Source: Paenibacillus arenilitoris (GTDB lineage Bacteria; Bacillota; Bacilli; Paenibacillales; Paenibacillaceae). From it: a stretch of 64,000 nt of DNA. Positions within the stretch are counted from its first letter, which is position 1; each line of letters begins with the position of its first letter. The notes under the pieces are model-generated. The model ran no database searches and was not told the DNA's origin. It saw nothing but the letters and a program-made list of their open reading frames with translations. The position numbers and the translations under genes were made by a program. The stretch is taken from positions 186,001-250,000 of the forward strand of contig NZ_JACXIY010000013.1 of the NCBI RefSeq assembly GCF_014705655.1, in the 5' to 3' direction. Below, piece by piece: positions 42,970 to 52,690 of the stretch.

Positions 42970-43248
42970 TTCTCGGATCACCCTGTCATATTCGTAGTAG
43001 TTAAATGTTCAAAGGAAGAACTTGCTAGAAGAGAACAACTTAGAGGAGACAGGGAGGTTGGTTTAGCAAGTTCACAATACGATAACGTGTATTGCTTTAA
43101 TGAATATGATCTTGAATTCAATACAGAAATAATGAGATCGAGTGAGTGTGCCAACGAGATATTAAACTTTATAAAATCTAATAAAAAATACACTGCTTTT
43201 AAGAAGTTAATTAAGGGGGAAATCAAAGAAGGCGTATCCAGTAGCTAG
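42970..43248 (+). pseudogene. Chloramphenicol phosphotransferase-like (CPT) protein, C-terminal remnant
   Basis: An open frame of 92 codons without a start, ending at TAG 43246-43248: VIFVVVKCSKEELARREQLR, GDREVGLASSQYDNVYCFNE. This matches the C-terminal half of CPT-like P-loop kinases (PF07931), where the arginine lid xREQxRGDR is diagnostic. The N-terminal half with the Walker A motif is absent and replaced by a dispersed repeat copy. Confidence 0.78.
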
Positions 43249-43265
43249 CACCATATTCACGCTTC

Positions 43266-43362
43266 GGGTCATTCGGTTCTCGGTCCTGTTAAGCTAACGG
43301 AGACGATAGTGCAATAACAACAGGCAGCCGATCATTTCGGCAGCCTGTTCAGCTGCTTCCTA
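43266..43362 (+). repeat. Dispersed intergenic repeat, full-length copy
   Basis: TCCTGTTAAGCTAACGGAGA, CGATAGTGCAATAAC, then the hairpin AACAGGCAGCCGATC / GGCAGCCTGTT. This is one of the best copies for the consensus. Confidence 0.8.
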
Positions 43363-43714
43363 GGTACGATATGATTTTAGATAAATAGTTGTTGATTATT
43401 TGGTGAGACAAGCTTATATTTAAATTGTTGGGGATATATGGAAAGGGGTATTATTCATGCCAGTGTTCCAGTAATGGTAAGGGAAATGCATTATTAATCC
43501 TGTAATTTAAAAGACGGGATTAGTGCGCCCTTTTTTACCGTTACCAAGGAATGCGGTACGAATAAACCTTGTTGAAAAAGCAAACAAGGATTAATCGGAG
43601 CTGCCTTTTTGGGTAGCTCCTTTTTACATTCTATATCCCTAATACTCATAATGTGGCTTTTTAACAATCTGATGTGTCTAATAATATGAATTATTCAACT
43701 CCAGGAGGGATATT
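43363..43714. other. Gene-free stretch with terminator
   Basis: The 352 bases before the aminopeptidase hold an intrinsic terminator, GGAGCTGCC-TTTTT-GGGTAGCTCC plus T run (43597-43625). A weaker GC-poor hairpin lies around 43500-43540. No ORF with a ribosome site was found. Confidence 0.6.
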
Positions 43715-44824
43715 ATGAAAGACCTAAGAATAGAACAACTTGCGAGGAACGTTGTTACATACTCTGTAAATCTTCAAAAGGGAGAGAAGTTGCTAATTGA
43801 AGTAGAGGGCCACGATACCGTATTAGCTAAAGCAATTGTCTTAGAAGCTTATAACGCAGGCGCTTATCCTTTTGTAGTATTCACAGATCAGGATATTCTT
43901 CGAACACAATTGATGCATAGTTCATCGGAACAATTAGAACGATTAGCATCATATGATTTTGTCCGCATGAATGATATGGATGCTTATGTGCTAATTAGAG
44001 CAGATGCCAACGACAGTGAACTATCCGATGTTCCTTCAGAAAAAATTGATCAATACTGGAAGGTGTATTATCACCATGTTCATGAACCTAGATGGGCAAA
44101 AACAAAATGGTGTATTCTGAGTTACCCTAATGCCGCTGCGGCGCAACGCGCTAAGATGTCAACGGAAAAATTTGAGGATCTTTACTTTAGCGTGTGTAAT
44201 CTAGATTATTCAAAATTATCAGAGCAAATGGATGTTTTAGTTAGTCTTCTAAGTAAAACAGATAAAGTGAGGATTAAGGGGGAAGGGACTGATCTGACGA
44301 TGTCCATTAAAGGAATGCCCGTCAGAAAAGATGCTGGCCTACAAAATCTGCCTGACGGTGAGGTTTATAGCGTTCCTATAAAACATTCCATTAATGGAGT
44401 GATTAAATTCAATACTCCCGTCAATTTTAGAGGGACTACATTCGACAATATCGTATTAACCTTTGAACATGGAAAAATTATTGATGCAAAAGCAAATGAC
44501 ACGGCGAAGCTCTTGGAGATATTAGAGATAGATGAGGGGGCAAGATATATAGGTGAATTTGGTATTGGTCTAAACCCATATATATGGGAGCCAATGAACG
44601 ATATTTTGTTTGATGAAAAAATTTGGGGTAGTATTCACTTGGCAATTGGCAGTGCCGCCGTTCAATGTCAGGATTCAAACCTATCTTCTATTCATTGGGA
44701 TATCGTCTGTAATCAACGTGCAGAATACGGCGGTGGGCAAATATGGCTTGATGATGTCCTAATAAGAGAAAATGGTTACTTCGTTACTAAAGAACTTGAG
44801 GGATTAAACCCAGCATCAGCATGA
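43715..44824 (+). CDS. Aminopeptidase, M29 family (AmpS/PepS-like)
   Basis: A 369-residue cytosolic metallopeptidase. M29 metal ligands are visible in order: Glu in IKGEGTDLTMSIKG, Glu in YIGEFGIGLNP, His in GSIHLAIGSA, and His/Asp in SSIHWDIVCN; the catalytic Tyr position could not be fixed. Length is slightly below the usual 400-410. RBS CAGGAGGG. It removes N-terminal residues from peptides, needing two divalent metals. A dispersed repeat begins right at its stop codon. Confidence 0.9.
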   Translation: MKDLRIEQLARNVVTYSVNLQKGEKLLIEVEGHDTVLAKAIVLEAYNAGAYPFVVFTDQDILRTQLMHSSSEQLERLASYDFVRMNDMDAYVLIRADANDSELSDVPSEKIDQYWKVYYHHVHEPRWAKTKWCILSYPNAAAAQRAKMSTEKFEDLYFSVCNLDYSKLSEQMDVLVSLLSKTDKVRIKGEGTDLTMSIKGMPVRKDAGLQNLPDGEVYSVPIKHSINGVIKFNTPVNFRGTTFDNIVLTFEHGKIIDAKANDTAKLLEILEIDEGARYIGEFGIGLNPYIWEPMNDILFDEKIWGSIHLAIGSAAVQCQDSNLSSIHWDIVCNQRAEYGGGQIWLDDVLIRENGYFVTKELEGLNPASA

Positions 44825-44885
44825 GGCTGCCGCGGAAACCGATCGGCGGCCTTATTAAGCTATTTGGCATGTTAGCTAAATGACT
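44821..44885 (+). repeat. Dispersed intergenic repeat overlapping the aminopeptidase stop
   Basis: GAGGCTGCCGCGGAAACCGA / TCGGCGGCCTT hairpin, then TTAAGCTATTTGGCATGTTAG. Inverse order of hairpin and core compared with most copies. Confidence 0.65.
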
Positions 44886-44984
44886 TCGCGAATAATTTAT
44901 GAGATGGAATATTCACAGGCTTTGATTATCACTTGATGTGAAATCAAAGCCAATATAATAAGTTAACAATTCAAGGAGGATTAT

Positions 44985-45098
44985 ATGAAGACTATCATCT
45001 ATATGGTTAGGCATGCTGAATCACCATTCACTGAAGGAACCGAAAGAACAAGAGGACTAACCACTAAGGGCAAGGGCGATGTTGATGGGGATTTTTGA
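44985..45098 (+). pseudogene. Histidine phosphatase family protein, N-terminal fragment
   Basis: AAGGAGGATT then ATG: MKTIIYMVRHAESPFTEGTE and RTRGLTTKGKGDVDGDF, stop. The RHG motif (VRHAE) with catalytic His identifies the phosphoglycerate mutase-like family (normal length about 190). Only 37 codons remain; the break coincides with the dispersed repeat core TTAAGCTAAACGG at 45099. The start signals are intact, so the fragment may still be expressed. Confidence 0.8.
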
Positions 45099-45126
45099 TT
45101 AAGCTAAACGGAGAGCTTTAGTTCAA
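45097..45126 (+). repeat. Dispersed repeat core at the break of the histidine phosphatase gene
   Basis: GATTAAGCTAAACGGAGAGC followed by TTTAGTTCAACG, matching the consensus core. It lies between the phosphatase fragment and the isochorismatase-like gene. Confidence 0.7.
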
Positions 45127-45179
45127 CGATCCAGGAGCAGTTTACCGCCGCGCGAATTTCGATACAAGAGGTGTTTGTT

Positions 45180-46040
45180 ATGGAAGTTAAAATTGATTTA
45201 GATTTTACCCCGAGATCACCACGACCCGGTATGCCATATACGGAATCAACCTTTGTACGTTCATCATCTCGGTTCACAATTCGAAGTGAGGAAATCGGAG
45301 TTGCTCTCGTGGATTTATGGAACTTTGGGTGGGAGGACGGCCCTGTCGTTGATTCCTTAGGATTGGAGTTAAGCACGGAAAGAGGTATTTCTCATGCGTT
45401 AAGGAAGAAAGAGATCATTATCAATCAAATAACGCCAGTAGTACGTTCACTACGACAACAGGGCATCCAGATTTTCCATTGCAATCATCCTCAGTTTTTG
45501 AGTCATTACCCCCAGTGGCACATATCGACGACTGAGGAAGAGCGGTCTCATATGGCTGACGTTCAGGAGATTTATGAAATGAGTAGGGATGAGAAGACCA
45601 CGGCATTTCCCGAATTAGAATGGCAGGAAACCTGGAAATCCAGACACAGAGACGATGTGTTTAATATCTCCTGGATGAATGTGCAAGGTCATGTCTACGA
45701 CCGAATTAGGATACCAATTGAAGTCGAGCCACAAGAGGGAGATCTGCTCATATACTCTAGAGAACAATTTGACCGCCTTCTCAGGAATAAGGGAATTAGA
45801 GTGCTGTTTTATATGGGATTCGAGACGGACGAATGCATTATAAGCAGCACTTACGGCATTCGGAATATGCATTCTTATGGATACATGACAAATATCGTTC
45901 GAGATTGCACGACAACATATGAATCGGCTGAAACTGTAAAAGGGTTATGGCGTACTAAGGTAGCCATCGAACAAATTGAGAAATTGTGGGGGTATTCTAT
46001 AGACTCCTCTGAACTGGTGAAATCGTTCGATAACTCTTAG
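45180..46040 (+). CDS. Isochorismatase-like cysteine hydrolase
   Basis: A 286-residue cytosolic enzyme of the cysteine hydrolase superfamily. Catalytic Asp in VALVDLWNFGWED, nucleophile Cys in YMGFETDECIISSTYGIRNM, followed by VRDCTTTYESAET. Larger than usual (about 180-220 residues) because of an N-terminal extension and an insertion around residues 115-190. Start ATG 45180 with AAGAGGTG seven bases before. Members hydrolyse amides such as nicotinamide or carbamates; the substrate here is unknown. Confidence 0.88.
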   Translation: MEVKIDLDFTPRSPRPGMPYTESTFVRSSSRFTIRSEEIGVALVDLWNFGWEDGPVVDSLGLELSTERGISHALRKKEIIINQITPVVRSLRQQGIQIFHCNHPQFLSHYPQWHISTTEEERSHMADVQEIYEMSRDEKTTAFPELEWQETWKSRHRDDVFNISWMNVQGHVYDRIRIPIEVEPQEGDLLIYSREQFDRLLRNKGIRVLFYMGFETDECIISSTYGIRNMHSYGYMTNIVRDCTTTYESAETVKGLWRTKVAIEQIEKLWGYSIDSSELVKSFDNS

Positions 46041-46587
46041 TGGGTTGGAATTCTACAGCTGCTTTTTTTTCATTAAGCTAAAGGGCAGGATAATTCCAAT
46101 ATGTGGTATTATGAAGTCCTTTTTCATTTATTCACAAAATAGGGTATTTTGCACAGATGTCCTAGTGATAAGCGTTAAGCACACAATTTTCTCGAATTAA
46201 ATGGTCAACTATGTCCAGGTACTAGAAAAAGATAAAACTATTTAAAAAAAACAAAATTAAAGTATATTTCGCTTATAAGTTAAAGCACAGAACAGAGATT
46301 GCTAAAAATGATGAAGGAGCTGCTGCGGCAGCTCTTTTTACATCTTCACAAAGTAGAACTAAGCTGCTTTTCGTGTGCAACGCGCTTCAATCCAGCACTT
46401 GAAGAAGCTCAGAGGGGGGATCGAAGTTCCGATACTCACGAAAACCGGAACTTATTTTCATTTAAATCTGGAATATGATTACAGCTGCTTTGCCCCTGGT
46501 GTCAGCCAAGCTGGTACTACCCCATATTGTAAAACGATAAATTTGGTACTAAGATCAAATTGACAAAAATGAAGTGAGGTGCATGTT
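46041..46587. other. Gene-free stretch with repeat core and terminator
   Basis: 547 bases. A dispersed repeat core (TTCATTAAGCTAAAGGGCAG, about 46068-46087). A clear terminator hairpin GAGCTGC-TGCG-GCAGCTC with five T (46317-46339). A 62-codon frame at 46375 has no ribosome site and no recognised motif. The rest is AT-rich and featureless. Confidence 0.6.
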
Positions 46588-46606
46588 GTGAAGGAACGAG
46601 GATCTG

Positions 46607-46900
46607 TTGCTGATGGGAATTCCGGTTCTTGCCTTGTGCATATGGGGTCTGCCTTCGATCGCAAAAGAAGGAGCAGAACATTATCCGGCATACTGGGTAT
46701 ATCCCGTTATAATAGGCATGTACGCATCGGCGATACCGTATTTCGCTGCATTGTATCAGGCTTTCAAGCTTTTAAGCTATATTGACAAGAACAATGCGTT
46801 CTCGGAGTTGTCAGTTAAAGCTCTAAAGAATATCAAATTCTGTGCACTCACAATCAGTGTTTTATATGCGGCATGCGAGCCGTTCTTCAAAAGCTTTTGA
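46607..46900 (+). CDS. DUF2975 membrane protein, 5' end damaged
   Basis: 97 residues with three hydrophobic helices (GIPVLALCIWGLP, WVYPVIIGMYASAIPYFAALY, IKFCALTISVLYAACEPFF), typical of DUF2975. Family members begin with a charged segment and complete first helix. Here a ribosome site GTGAGGTG and GTG (46588) start a frame KERGSV... that is out of phase with the body, so bases were lost near the 5' end. Translation could restart at TTG 46607 or ATG 46613, without a good site. Paired with an XRE regulator gene, the usual arrangement. Confidence 0.65.
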   Translation: MLMGIPVLALCIWGLPSIAKEGAEHYPAYWVYPVIIGMYASAIPYFAALYQAFKLLSYIDKNNAFSELSVKALKNIKFCALTISVLYAACEPFFKSF

Positions 46901-46954
46901 AAAATGCCATCGATATAAAATCAGAAAATGATTTGACGATCTGAGGTGCATAAC

Positions 46955-47176
46955 ATGGCGATTATAATCAATATTGACGTGATGCTGGCTAAAAGGAAGA
47001 TGAGCGTTACCGAGCTTGCGGAGAGAGTCGGAATCACGATAGCCAATCTCTCTATATTGAAAAATGGAAAGGCAAAAGCGATTCGATTAGCCACTTTAGA
47101 GGCGATTTGCAAGGCTTTAGAATGCCAGCCCGGAGATATTTTGGAATATAAAATGGACGAAAACACGCAAGGATGA
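46955..47176 (+). CDS. Small XRE/Cro-type HTH regulator (YozG-like)
   Basis: 73 residues: INIDVMLAKRKMSVTELAER, VGITIANLSILKNGKAKAIR, then EAICKALECQPGDILEYKMD, matching the small Cro/CI-type regulators (HTH_26) that accompany DUF2975 proteins. Start ATG 46955, six bases behind GAGGTG. By family it controls its membrane partner gene. A terminator follows at 47260. Confidence 0.9.
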   Translation: MAIIINIDVMLAKRKMSVTELAERVGITIANLSILKNGKAKAIRLATLEAICKALECQPGDILEYKMDENTQG

Positions 47177-47259
47177 AATGAGCAATCGACCGTATTGAAC
47201 GAACGGTTACGATAATTAATAAAGACAAGACGGCAGCCAATCAAGACCAATCCAATCAA

Positions 47260-47295
47260 GGAGCAGAAGCCGCGTGCGGCTGCTGCTCCTTTTCG
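47260..47295 (+). terminator. Intrinsic terminator after the XRE gene
   Basis: GGAGCAG...GCCGC / GCGGC...CTGCTCC stem with CTTTTC tail. It is preceded by a partial dispersed repeat (47190-47240). The rest of the 373-bp gap to 47550 shows no gene; an untranslated leader of the lyase gene is expected there. Confidence 0.75.
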
Positions 47296-47549
47296 CATTG
47301 AAGAAATGTCAGGTAGTTTCTCGCAGCATATCAGTATTTGAACAATAACTTAAAAAACAGCAGATGGAACTTAAAAAAGGCGCATCCATTCAAAACTGTC
47401 CGTGTTATATAATAAATCACAATTAACCTTGTAAGCGCATACTTAAGCTGTGAGGAGGGGGTTGCATCGGCCGCGCTCGGTCGACTGCAGTTGTGCTAAT
47501 TGTCGGATCAAGATCTAGCTTCCAATATGATGATACGAGGTGTTCGATC

Positions 47550-50500
47550 ATGCAAAAGCATATGAAACAGGGATTGTCGTTACTGTTATGTGTACTATTA
47601 ATAGGTAATACTCTATTCATGGGATCAACAGCTAAAGCTGCGGCCGCCGGTGAGACAGTATCCTTCCCGGTGGTGCAAGACGCGTTTGTGTCTAATTTCG
47701 GAACGCAGGGAGACAGCTTGGGGATTGCTTTAAACGCCAATAAATTAATCTACGGGAAATTCCGGCATACGTATCTCAAGTTTGATTTATCCTCCATCGA
47801 TACGGAAAAATATAATGTAGACGAGATGCAAGTGATTTTGAGCTTCAGAAAAACGCATGCGGCCAACGAGTTGGTCTTTACGGAAAGCGAACCGACCTTG
47901 CGAAGCTCTGGCCTCGCGTGGACGGTTAACAATCTTACCTATAATACTCGCCCTAACGATATTGCCGGATCGCCGGTTGTAACCCAAAACGTTACGTCAA
48001 ACGGTGAACAAAACCTTTCCGTTGATTTGTCCACGATCTTCCGATCCGCGTTAAATAATGGAAGAAAAGTAGTCAGTATACACCTTACGACAACGAAAGT
48101 GGACGATAGCGCGGTAAGCGCCAGCGAGATGTATTCCTCAAGGAATACATCGGGACAGCCCGGACCATTCTTGGCCGTCACGCTGGGGAATCCTATTGTG
48201 GACGACGCGATCGATAGAACGGCGCTCAACGCGCTGATTGCCGAAGCGGATCAGTTAATGGAAGCCGATTACACAGCGGCAAGCTGGGCGGTATTTGCAG
48301 AAGCCCTTAATAATGCACAAGAAGCAAGTGCTGGCAGTGCGACGCAAGACGAGGTTAACCAAGCGCTCTTGTTGCTGCAAACGGCAATGAACAACCTTAA
48401 GGATGCGGAGCTTCCTTCCAAGATTACGGGTCCGAACATGGGAAATTACTTTAACAACAGCAAGAGCGCGTCCATGATTTTTAAAATGAAAAATGGGGAT
48501 GGCAAATATGTAAAGGTTGATCCCGTCACGGAGAAACTGTCGCTTACGGCAAATGCCGCCGAGGCTTCCGCGTTCGCGCTGTATGTCCTTGACTATTTCG
48601 CCACCGTGGACAAAGAGGAGCCGGAGGTTGGAGCGACCAGGACGGCTTATTCCATCAAATCGCTGGACAATGGCAAATATCTTACCATCCAAAATTATTT
48701 TACGGCTGAAGAGTTCCTGAACAATGAGCATCGTTACTTCAATATCCTGAGCGGCGCCCAAAGCGGCACCAGCACCGAAAGGACGTTCGAGGTCAAGGCG
48801 TCGGCAAGCATCCCGAACTGGAACGAGCGGTTTTATGTAGATCGTTACGTAGAATCGGGTTATTACCGTATCTGGTCGCATTTATCCACGATGAGAGACG
48901 ATGCGGGCTTCAATCGTTTTAATGTCACAATGACCGACGACTCCATGCAGAGCACCGGAACGGCCGCTCAGAATATCGAATACAGATTTTATTTTGAAGA
49001 GGTAACGGGCAGGGATCAGCTGGAGGTAAGCCAAAAGGTATCCGGAGACGACGCCGATTTGTTCTGGCGTCCCGTGAACGGCGATACGGACCCTGCAAGT
49101 TACCGTGTCGTTGGGACGGACGCAGCAAACGTTGTTTTTGCCGACGGCTTGATGCACGTGACGCTTTCGGACTTGAGCGCCGGCGACCACGGGTATACCG
49201 TTGAATATAACGGAAACGGATATCAAGCGACCACGGACGTGAAGGTCCGAATCTTCAGCCATCCGGGTATTTTGCTTGCCGCGGAAGACCTGAATAGAAT
49301 GAAGCTTCGTGTTCAGGAAGAGGCTGAGCCCTGGTACTCCGATTACCAGAGACTGTTGAACAGTGTTTCGTACAATTTATCCAGCTTCGATTACGAAACC
49401 ACTGTTTTTTCGAATGTCGGACGCGGAGGTGCTCCGTCGGATTCCGCCAATATCGGCTATTTTGAGAAGGGCGGCAATGCGGCTTACTTCAACGCCCTGC
49501 AGTGGGTGATCACGGGGGACAATAAATATGCGGATAAAGCCGTCGACATCCTCGGTAAATGGGCGAAGGCCTTGAAAGTGATTGACGGCAGGGACAGAAT
49601 ACTAGGCGCAGGAATCAATGCTTACAAATACGCCAGCGCGGCGGAAATCATAAGGTATTACAACGGGGGATACAGCGGATACAGCGACGCTGACTTCAAA
49701 GCGCTCCAGGATATGATGATCAACGTGGTATATCCGGTTATCCAGGATGCAGCCGCTCCCATGCTCGCCAACGGCAACTGGGACGTGGCGGCCATCGTCA
49801 GCATGATGTCTATTGGCGTTCTTTGCGATAATTCGGAAATCTTTGATCGCGCGACGGCCTTCTATCAGGACATTCATGTGAACGGTTCTATCTTCGCCTA
49901 TGTGAACGATTCAGGCCAGACGATGGAAACCGGCCGTGATCAGGCCCATGCCATGTTGGGTATCGGATATATGGCCGAGATATGCCTGATCGCTTACAAT
50001 CAAGATGTGGATTTGTATTCCCTGTACGATAACAGGCTGGCCAAAGCTTTCGAATATTCGGCGAAATACAACCTGTATTCGAAGGAGCTTTACGGTGAGG
50101 ATGTACCTTTCGTTGCGATGCCGAATGTTTTTGGCGATACCAGCAGAGGATATTATGGAGCCGGGTTTGACAGGGAGAATAACGGGCTTAACAGAGGCGA
50201 GCTCAGGCCTGTTTTTGAGCAAGCGCTTGCCCTCTATACCAAGGCAGGCGGCGTCGATATGACATGGACGACGAGGGCGGCGGCGGGTTCGCGCCCGCAG
50301 GCAATGGTGCATTTTGATAATTTGAACTTTGGCACCCTGACGTACTATAATGGCGAGCCGCTGCATGCAAGCGGGCCGTATTTTCAGATGCGGACGAGAT
50401 GGGAGCCTCTATATCAGAGGAATTGGAGTATCGTGGACGGTCAAAGGGTCGCCGAGACATTGAACTCTTACTACAATATCAATGAAAACGGCGAGCTTGT

Positions 50501-51704
50501 TACCAGCGTCATGAAGATGGACGCGCCCTTCTATCAAATGGTCGCTAACGATGACGGCACCTTTTCGATTCGGCTGGTTAAGTCGAATACCTATTTATCG
50601 GTTAAGGATGATACGGTAAACGGTCTAAATATTATTAAAGCCGACGCCACAGCGATAGGCGAGAATGAAAAGTTTATTTTGCGCTCCAGCGGGGTCGGCC
50701 CCTTCTTCCTGGTTTCTCCCAAGTATGATAATCGGATCGTATATCAATACGCGGCTGGATCAGGAAGCAGTGCCGTATTAACACTCCGGCTGGGAACGAA
50801 GAAACTGTCGCAAATCGCAGATATACCGGACATCTCAACGAACGAGAGACTTATTTTTATGTACAATTTCGAGGATGTCGCATTGAATGGCAGCGCGGCT
50901 CCAAGCATCACATCGGCGGGCAGCAGCAGCGTGGCGAGCGGCGAAGGCGGCACATTCCAGGTTGAGGCGACAGGCACGACTCCACTCAGCTATAGGCTGG
51001 ACGGAGCGCCGGACAGCGTAACGATCAACGGCAGAACAGGGTTGATCACGATTGCGGACACCCTAACGGTCGGTATTTATTCGTTCACCATTATGGCGTC
51101 TAACGGCATATTGCCTAATGCGACGCTGACGTTCACGCTGACGGTGGAGGCAATCGTTCCAGGCACGCCGATGAACGTTACGGCGACGCCGGGTGATGGG
51201 CTGGTAACGTTGAACTGGAATGCCCCGGCCAGCGACGGCGGCGCGGAGATTATCATGTATGAGGTATCACAGGATAACGGAGCGACATGGATCGATGCGG
51301 ATACCGACACAACTCACACCTTCAATGGACTGACGAACGGTACGGCGTACACATTCACGGTGAGAGCAGTCAACAGCGCGGGCAGCGGCGCGGTGGCGGA
51401 GGCGAAGGCCACGCCGGTAGCGGTACCAGCGGTTCCGTCGAAGGTTTCCGCGAAGAAGGCCGGTCCGGCTGCGATCGAAGTCAGTTGGACGGCGGTTTCA
51501 GGCGCAACCGGCTACAACGTGTACCGGTCTCTCAAGGGTGAAAGCAATTACGTGAAGATCAATCAAGAATGGATCACGACGAATTCGTTCACCGATCCGG
51601 ACCTGTCGGCGGGAACGAAATATTATTACAAAGTAACTGCGGTGAACCAAAGCGGCGAATCCGCCATGTCCAAGGAAACCCATGCAAAGACGGAAAAGAA
51701 GTGA
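47550..51704 (+). CDS. Large secreted multidomain polysaccharide lyase-like protein
   Basis: 1384 residues. Signal peptide MQKHMKQGLSLLLCVLLIGN, cleavage near AKA-A. Domains in order, approximate: DNRLRE-like (30-190; TYLKFDLSSI, LTYNTRP), FIVAR helical module (205-275), a beta-rich carbohydrate-binding-like part (280-480), a fibronectin-like strand region (485-560), an alginate lyase-type alpha/alpha toroid (570-900; YADKAVDILGKWAKAL, NWDVAAIVSMMSIGV, METGRDQAHAMLGIGYMAEI), a second beta-rich module (930-1090), an Ig-like domain (1110-1190) and two fibronectin III domains (1195-1384). No anchor. ATG 47550 with CGAGGTG; 47493 is rejected. It should depolymerise an extracellular uronic-acid-containing polysaccharide; the exact family is uncertain. 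Confidence 0.85.
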   Translation: MQKHMKQGLSLLLCVLLIGNTLFMGSTAKAAAAGETVSFPVVQDAFVSNFGTQGDSLGIALNANKLIYGKFRHTYLKFDLSSIDTEKYNVDEMQVILSFRKTHAANELVFTESEPTLRSSGLAWTVNNLTYNTRPNDIAGSPVVTQNVTSNGEQNLSVDLSTIFRSALNNGRKVVSIHLTTTKVDDSAVSASEMYSSRNTSGQPGPFLAVTLGNPIVDDAIDRTALNALIAEADQLMEADYTAASWAVFAEALNNAQEASAGSATQDEVNQALLLLQTAMNNLKDAELPSKITGPNMGNYFNNSKSASMIFKMKNGDGKYVKVDPVTEKLSLTANAAEASAFALYVLDYFATVDKEEPEVGATRTAYSIKSLDNGKYLTIQNYFTAEEFLNNEHRYFNILSGAQSGTSTERTFEVKASASIPNWNERFYVDRYVESGYYRIWSHLSTMRDDAGFNRFNVTMTDDSMQSTGTAAQNIEYRFYFEEVTGRDQLEVSQKVSGDDADLFWRPVNGDTDPASYRVVGTDAANVVFADGLMHVTLSDLSAGDHGYTVEYNGNGYQATTDVKVRIFSHPGILLAAEDLNRMKLRVQEEAEPWYSDYQRLLNSVSYNLSSFDYETTVFSNVGRGGAPSDSANIGYFEKGGNAAYFNALQWVITGDNKYADKAVDILGKWAKALKVIDGRDRILGAGINAYKYASAAEIIRYYNGGYSGYSDADFKALQDMMINVVYPVIQDAAAPMLANGNWDVAAIVSMMSIGVLCDNSEIFDRATAFYQDIHVNGSIFAYVNDSGQTMETGRDQAHAMLGIGYMAEICLIAYNQDVDLYSLYDNRLAKAFEYSAKYNLYSKELYGEDVPFVAMPNVFGDTSRGYYGAGFDRENNGLNRGELRPVFEQALALYTKAGGVDMTWTTRAAAGSRPQAMVHFDNLNFGTLTYYNGEPLHASGPYFQMRTRWEPLYQRNWSIVDGQRVAETLNSYYNINENGELVTSVMKMDAPFYQMVANDDGTFSIRLVKSNTYLSVKDDTVNGLNIIKADATAIGENEKFILRSSGVGPFFLVSPKYDNRIVYQYAAGSGSSAVLTLRLGTKKLSQIADIPDISTNERLIFMYNFEDVALNGSAAPSITSAGSSSVASGEGGTFQVEATGTTPLSYRLDGAPDSVTINGRTGLITIADTLTVGIYSFTIMASNGILPNATLTFTLTVEAIVPGTPMNVTATPGDGLVTLNWNAPASDGGAEIIMYEVSQDNGATWIDADTDTTHTFNGLTNGTAYTFTVRAVNSAGSGAVAEAKATPVAVPAVPSKVSAKKAGPAAIEVSWTAVSGATGYNVYRSLKGESNYVKINQEWITTNSFTDPDLSAGTKYYYKVTAVNQSGESAMSKETHAKTEKK

Positions 51705-51718
51705 CGACCGGTAAGAAG

Positions 51719-51755
51719 GACCGTTCCGCGCGCTGGCGCGGAACGGTTCTTTTCC
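51719..51755 (+). terminator. Intrinsic terminator of the lyase gene
   Basis: ACCGTTCCGCGC pairs with GCGCGGAACGGT around CTG, followed by TCTTTTCC. Confidence 0.9.
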
Positions 51756-51916
51756 TGTGGTCAAATGAAGGTACAATAACTGATGATCAAAGAGGTATCG
51801 TGATGGTTAAAGCGTTGTTCTTATATTTGTACCATTTATTGAGCTATTCCAGCTAATAGCTTGTCAATATTTAATTATTAATGGCATATTCATCATGCAT
51901 TTCTATAGCCTGCTAC

Positions 51917-52690
51917 TTAGTCTAGACGGAACGATTCTTTCTTGGTCAAAATGGCAAAGATCCAGTGGATGAGTTTTTTTACACAAGCGATTATGGCTAC
52001 TCTAAACAGTTTTCCCTCAGCTCGTTTTTTATGGTAGAATGCTCTTAATTTTTTGTTCCGATTGCTACGAATGCCACATCGCACAGCTTGAAATAGAACT
52101 GTACGAAGCCTCCTTGAGCCATGTTTCGTGATTCTATTTTGGGTTGCTACAAATTTGCCTGAAGAAAAAACACTTGGATCGACACCGGCGAAAGCCACCA
52201 GCTTCTTGGCGTGTTCGAACCGATCGATCTCTCCGATCTCTGCTAAGATTGTTGCAGCAATCTTAGTACCAATGCCGGGAATCGATTGGATTAAATCATA
52301 TTCGAGCAATTCTTCAGCCAGGGCATCTACCGATTTTTCGAGGTCTGTTAAATGTTCCCGGTATTGAAGAAGCAATTTAATGAGCAGCTGCATGGAAATC
52401 AGATGGCTTGGAAAAGCCGTCTCTTTGAATGGGTTTCGCCTTGCTGCAGCCATTAGAATTTGAGCATGTTCCAGACACCATAAAGCGGATCGGCCGCGTC
52501 CAATAAGGCTTTGGATTGCTGTTGTAATTTCGTTTTCGGTCATTTCTAGCACATCTTTGGATGTTGAGTACTTAGCCAGCAGTCTAAGGGAAACCTTTGA
52601 ATACAGGTCACCAAACACGCCGAGATATTCGGGAAATACCTGATCGAGAATAGCTTGGAATTGCAGTTTCGCTTGGTGACCTCATAATAC
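51917..52690 (-). pseudogene. IS110-family transposase, N-terminally truncated
   Basis: Readable from about codon HQAKLQFQAILDQVFPEYLG to the normal C-terminus (AEEL.EYDLIQSIPGIGTKIAATIL with helix-hairpin-helix; GKFVATQNRITKHGSRRLR). This is the Transposase_20 part, including the serine-containing C-terminal domain. The N-terminal DEDD RuvC-like domain is missing. An in-frame stop lies just upstream, at about 52695, where sequence resembling the dispersed repeat (GATCGGGCAGGATACTG) begins. It is only distantly related to the two other IS110 copies. Confidence 0.82.

Noticed and set aside
42978..43226. 82-codon minus-strand frame
   Set aside because: Antisense of the CPT-like kinase relic, which carries the recognisable motifs on the plus strand.
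46375..46563. 62-codon frame in the 547-bp gap
   Set aside because: No ribosome site, no domain or signal peptide; gap is otherwise non-coding.
46579..46785. 68-codon frame starting at the DUF2975 start signals
   Set aside because: After the first six codons it is an out-of-frame reading of the DUF2975 body.
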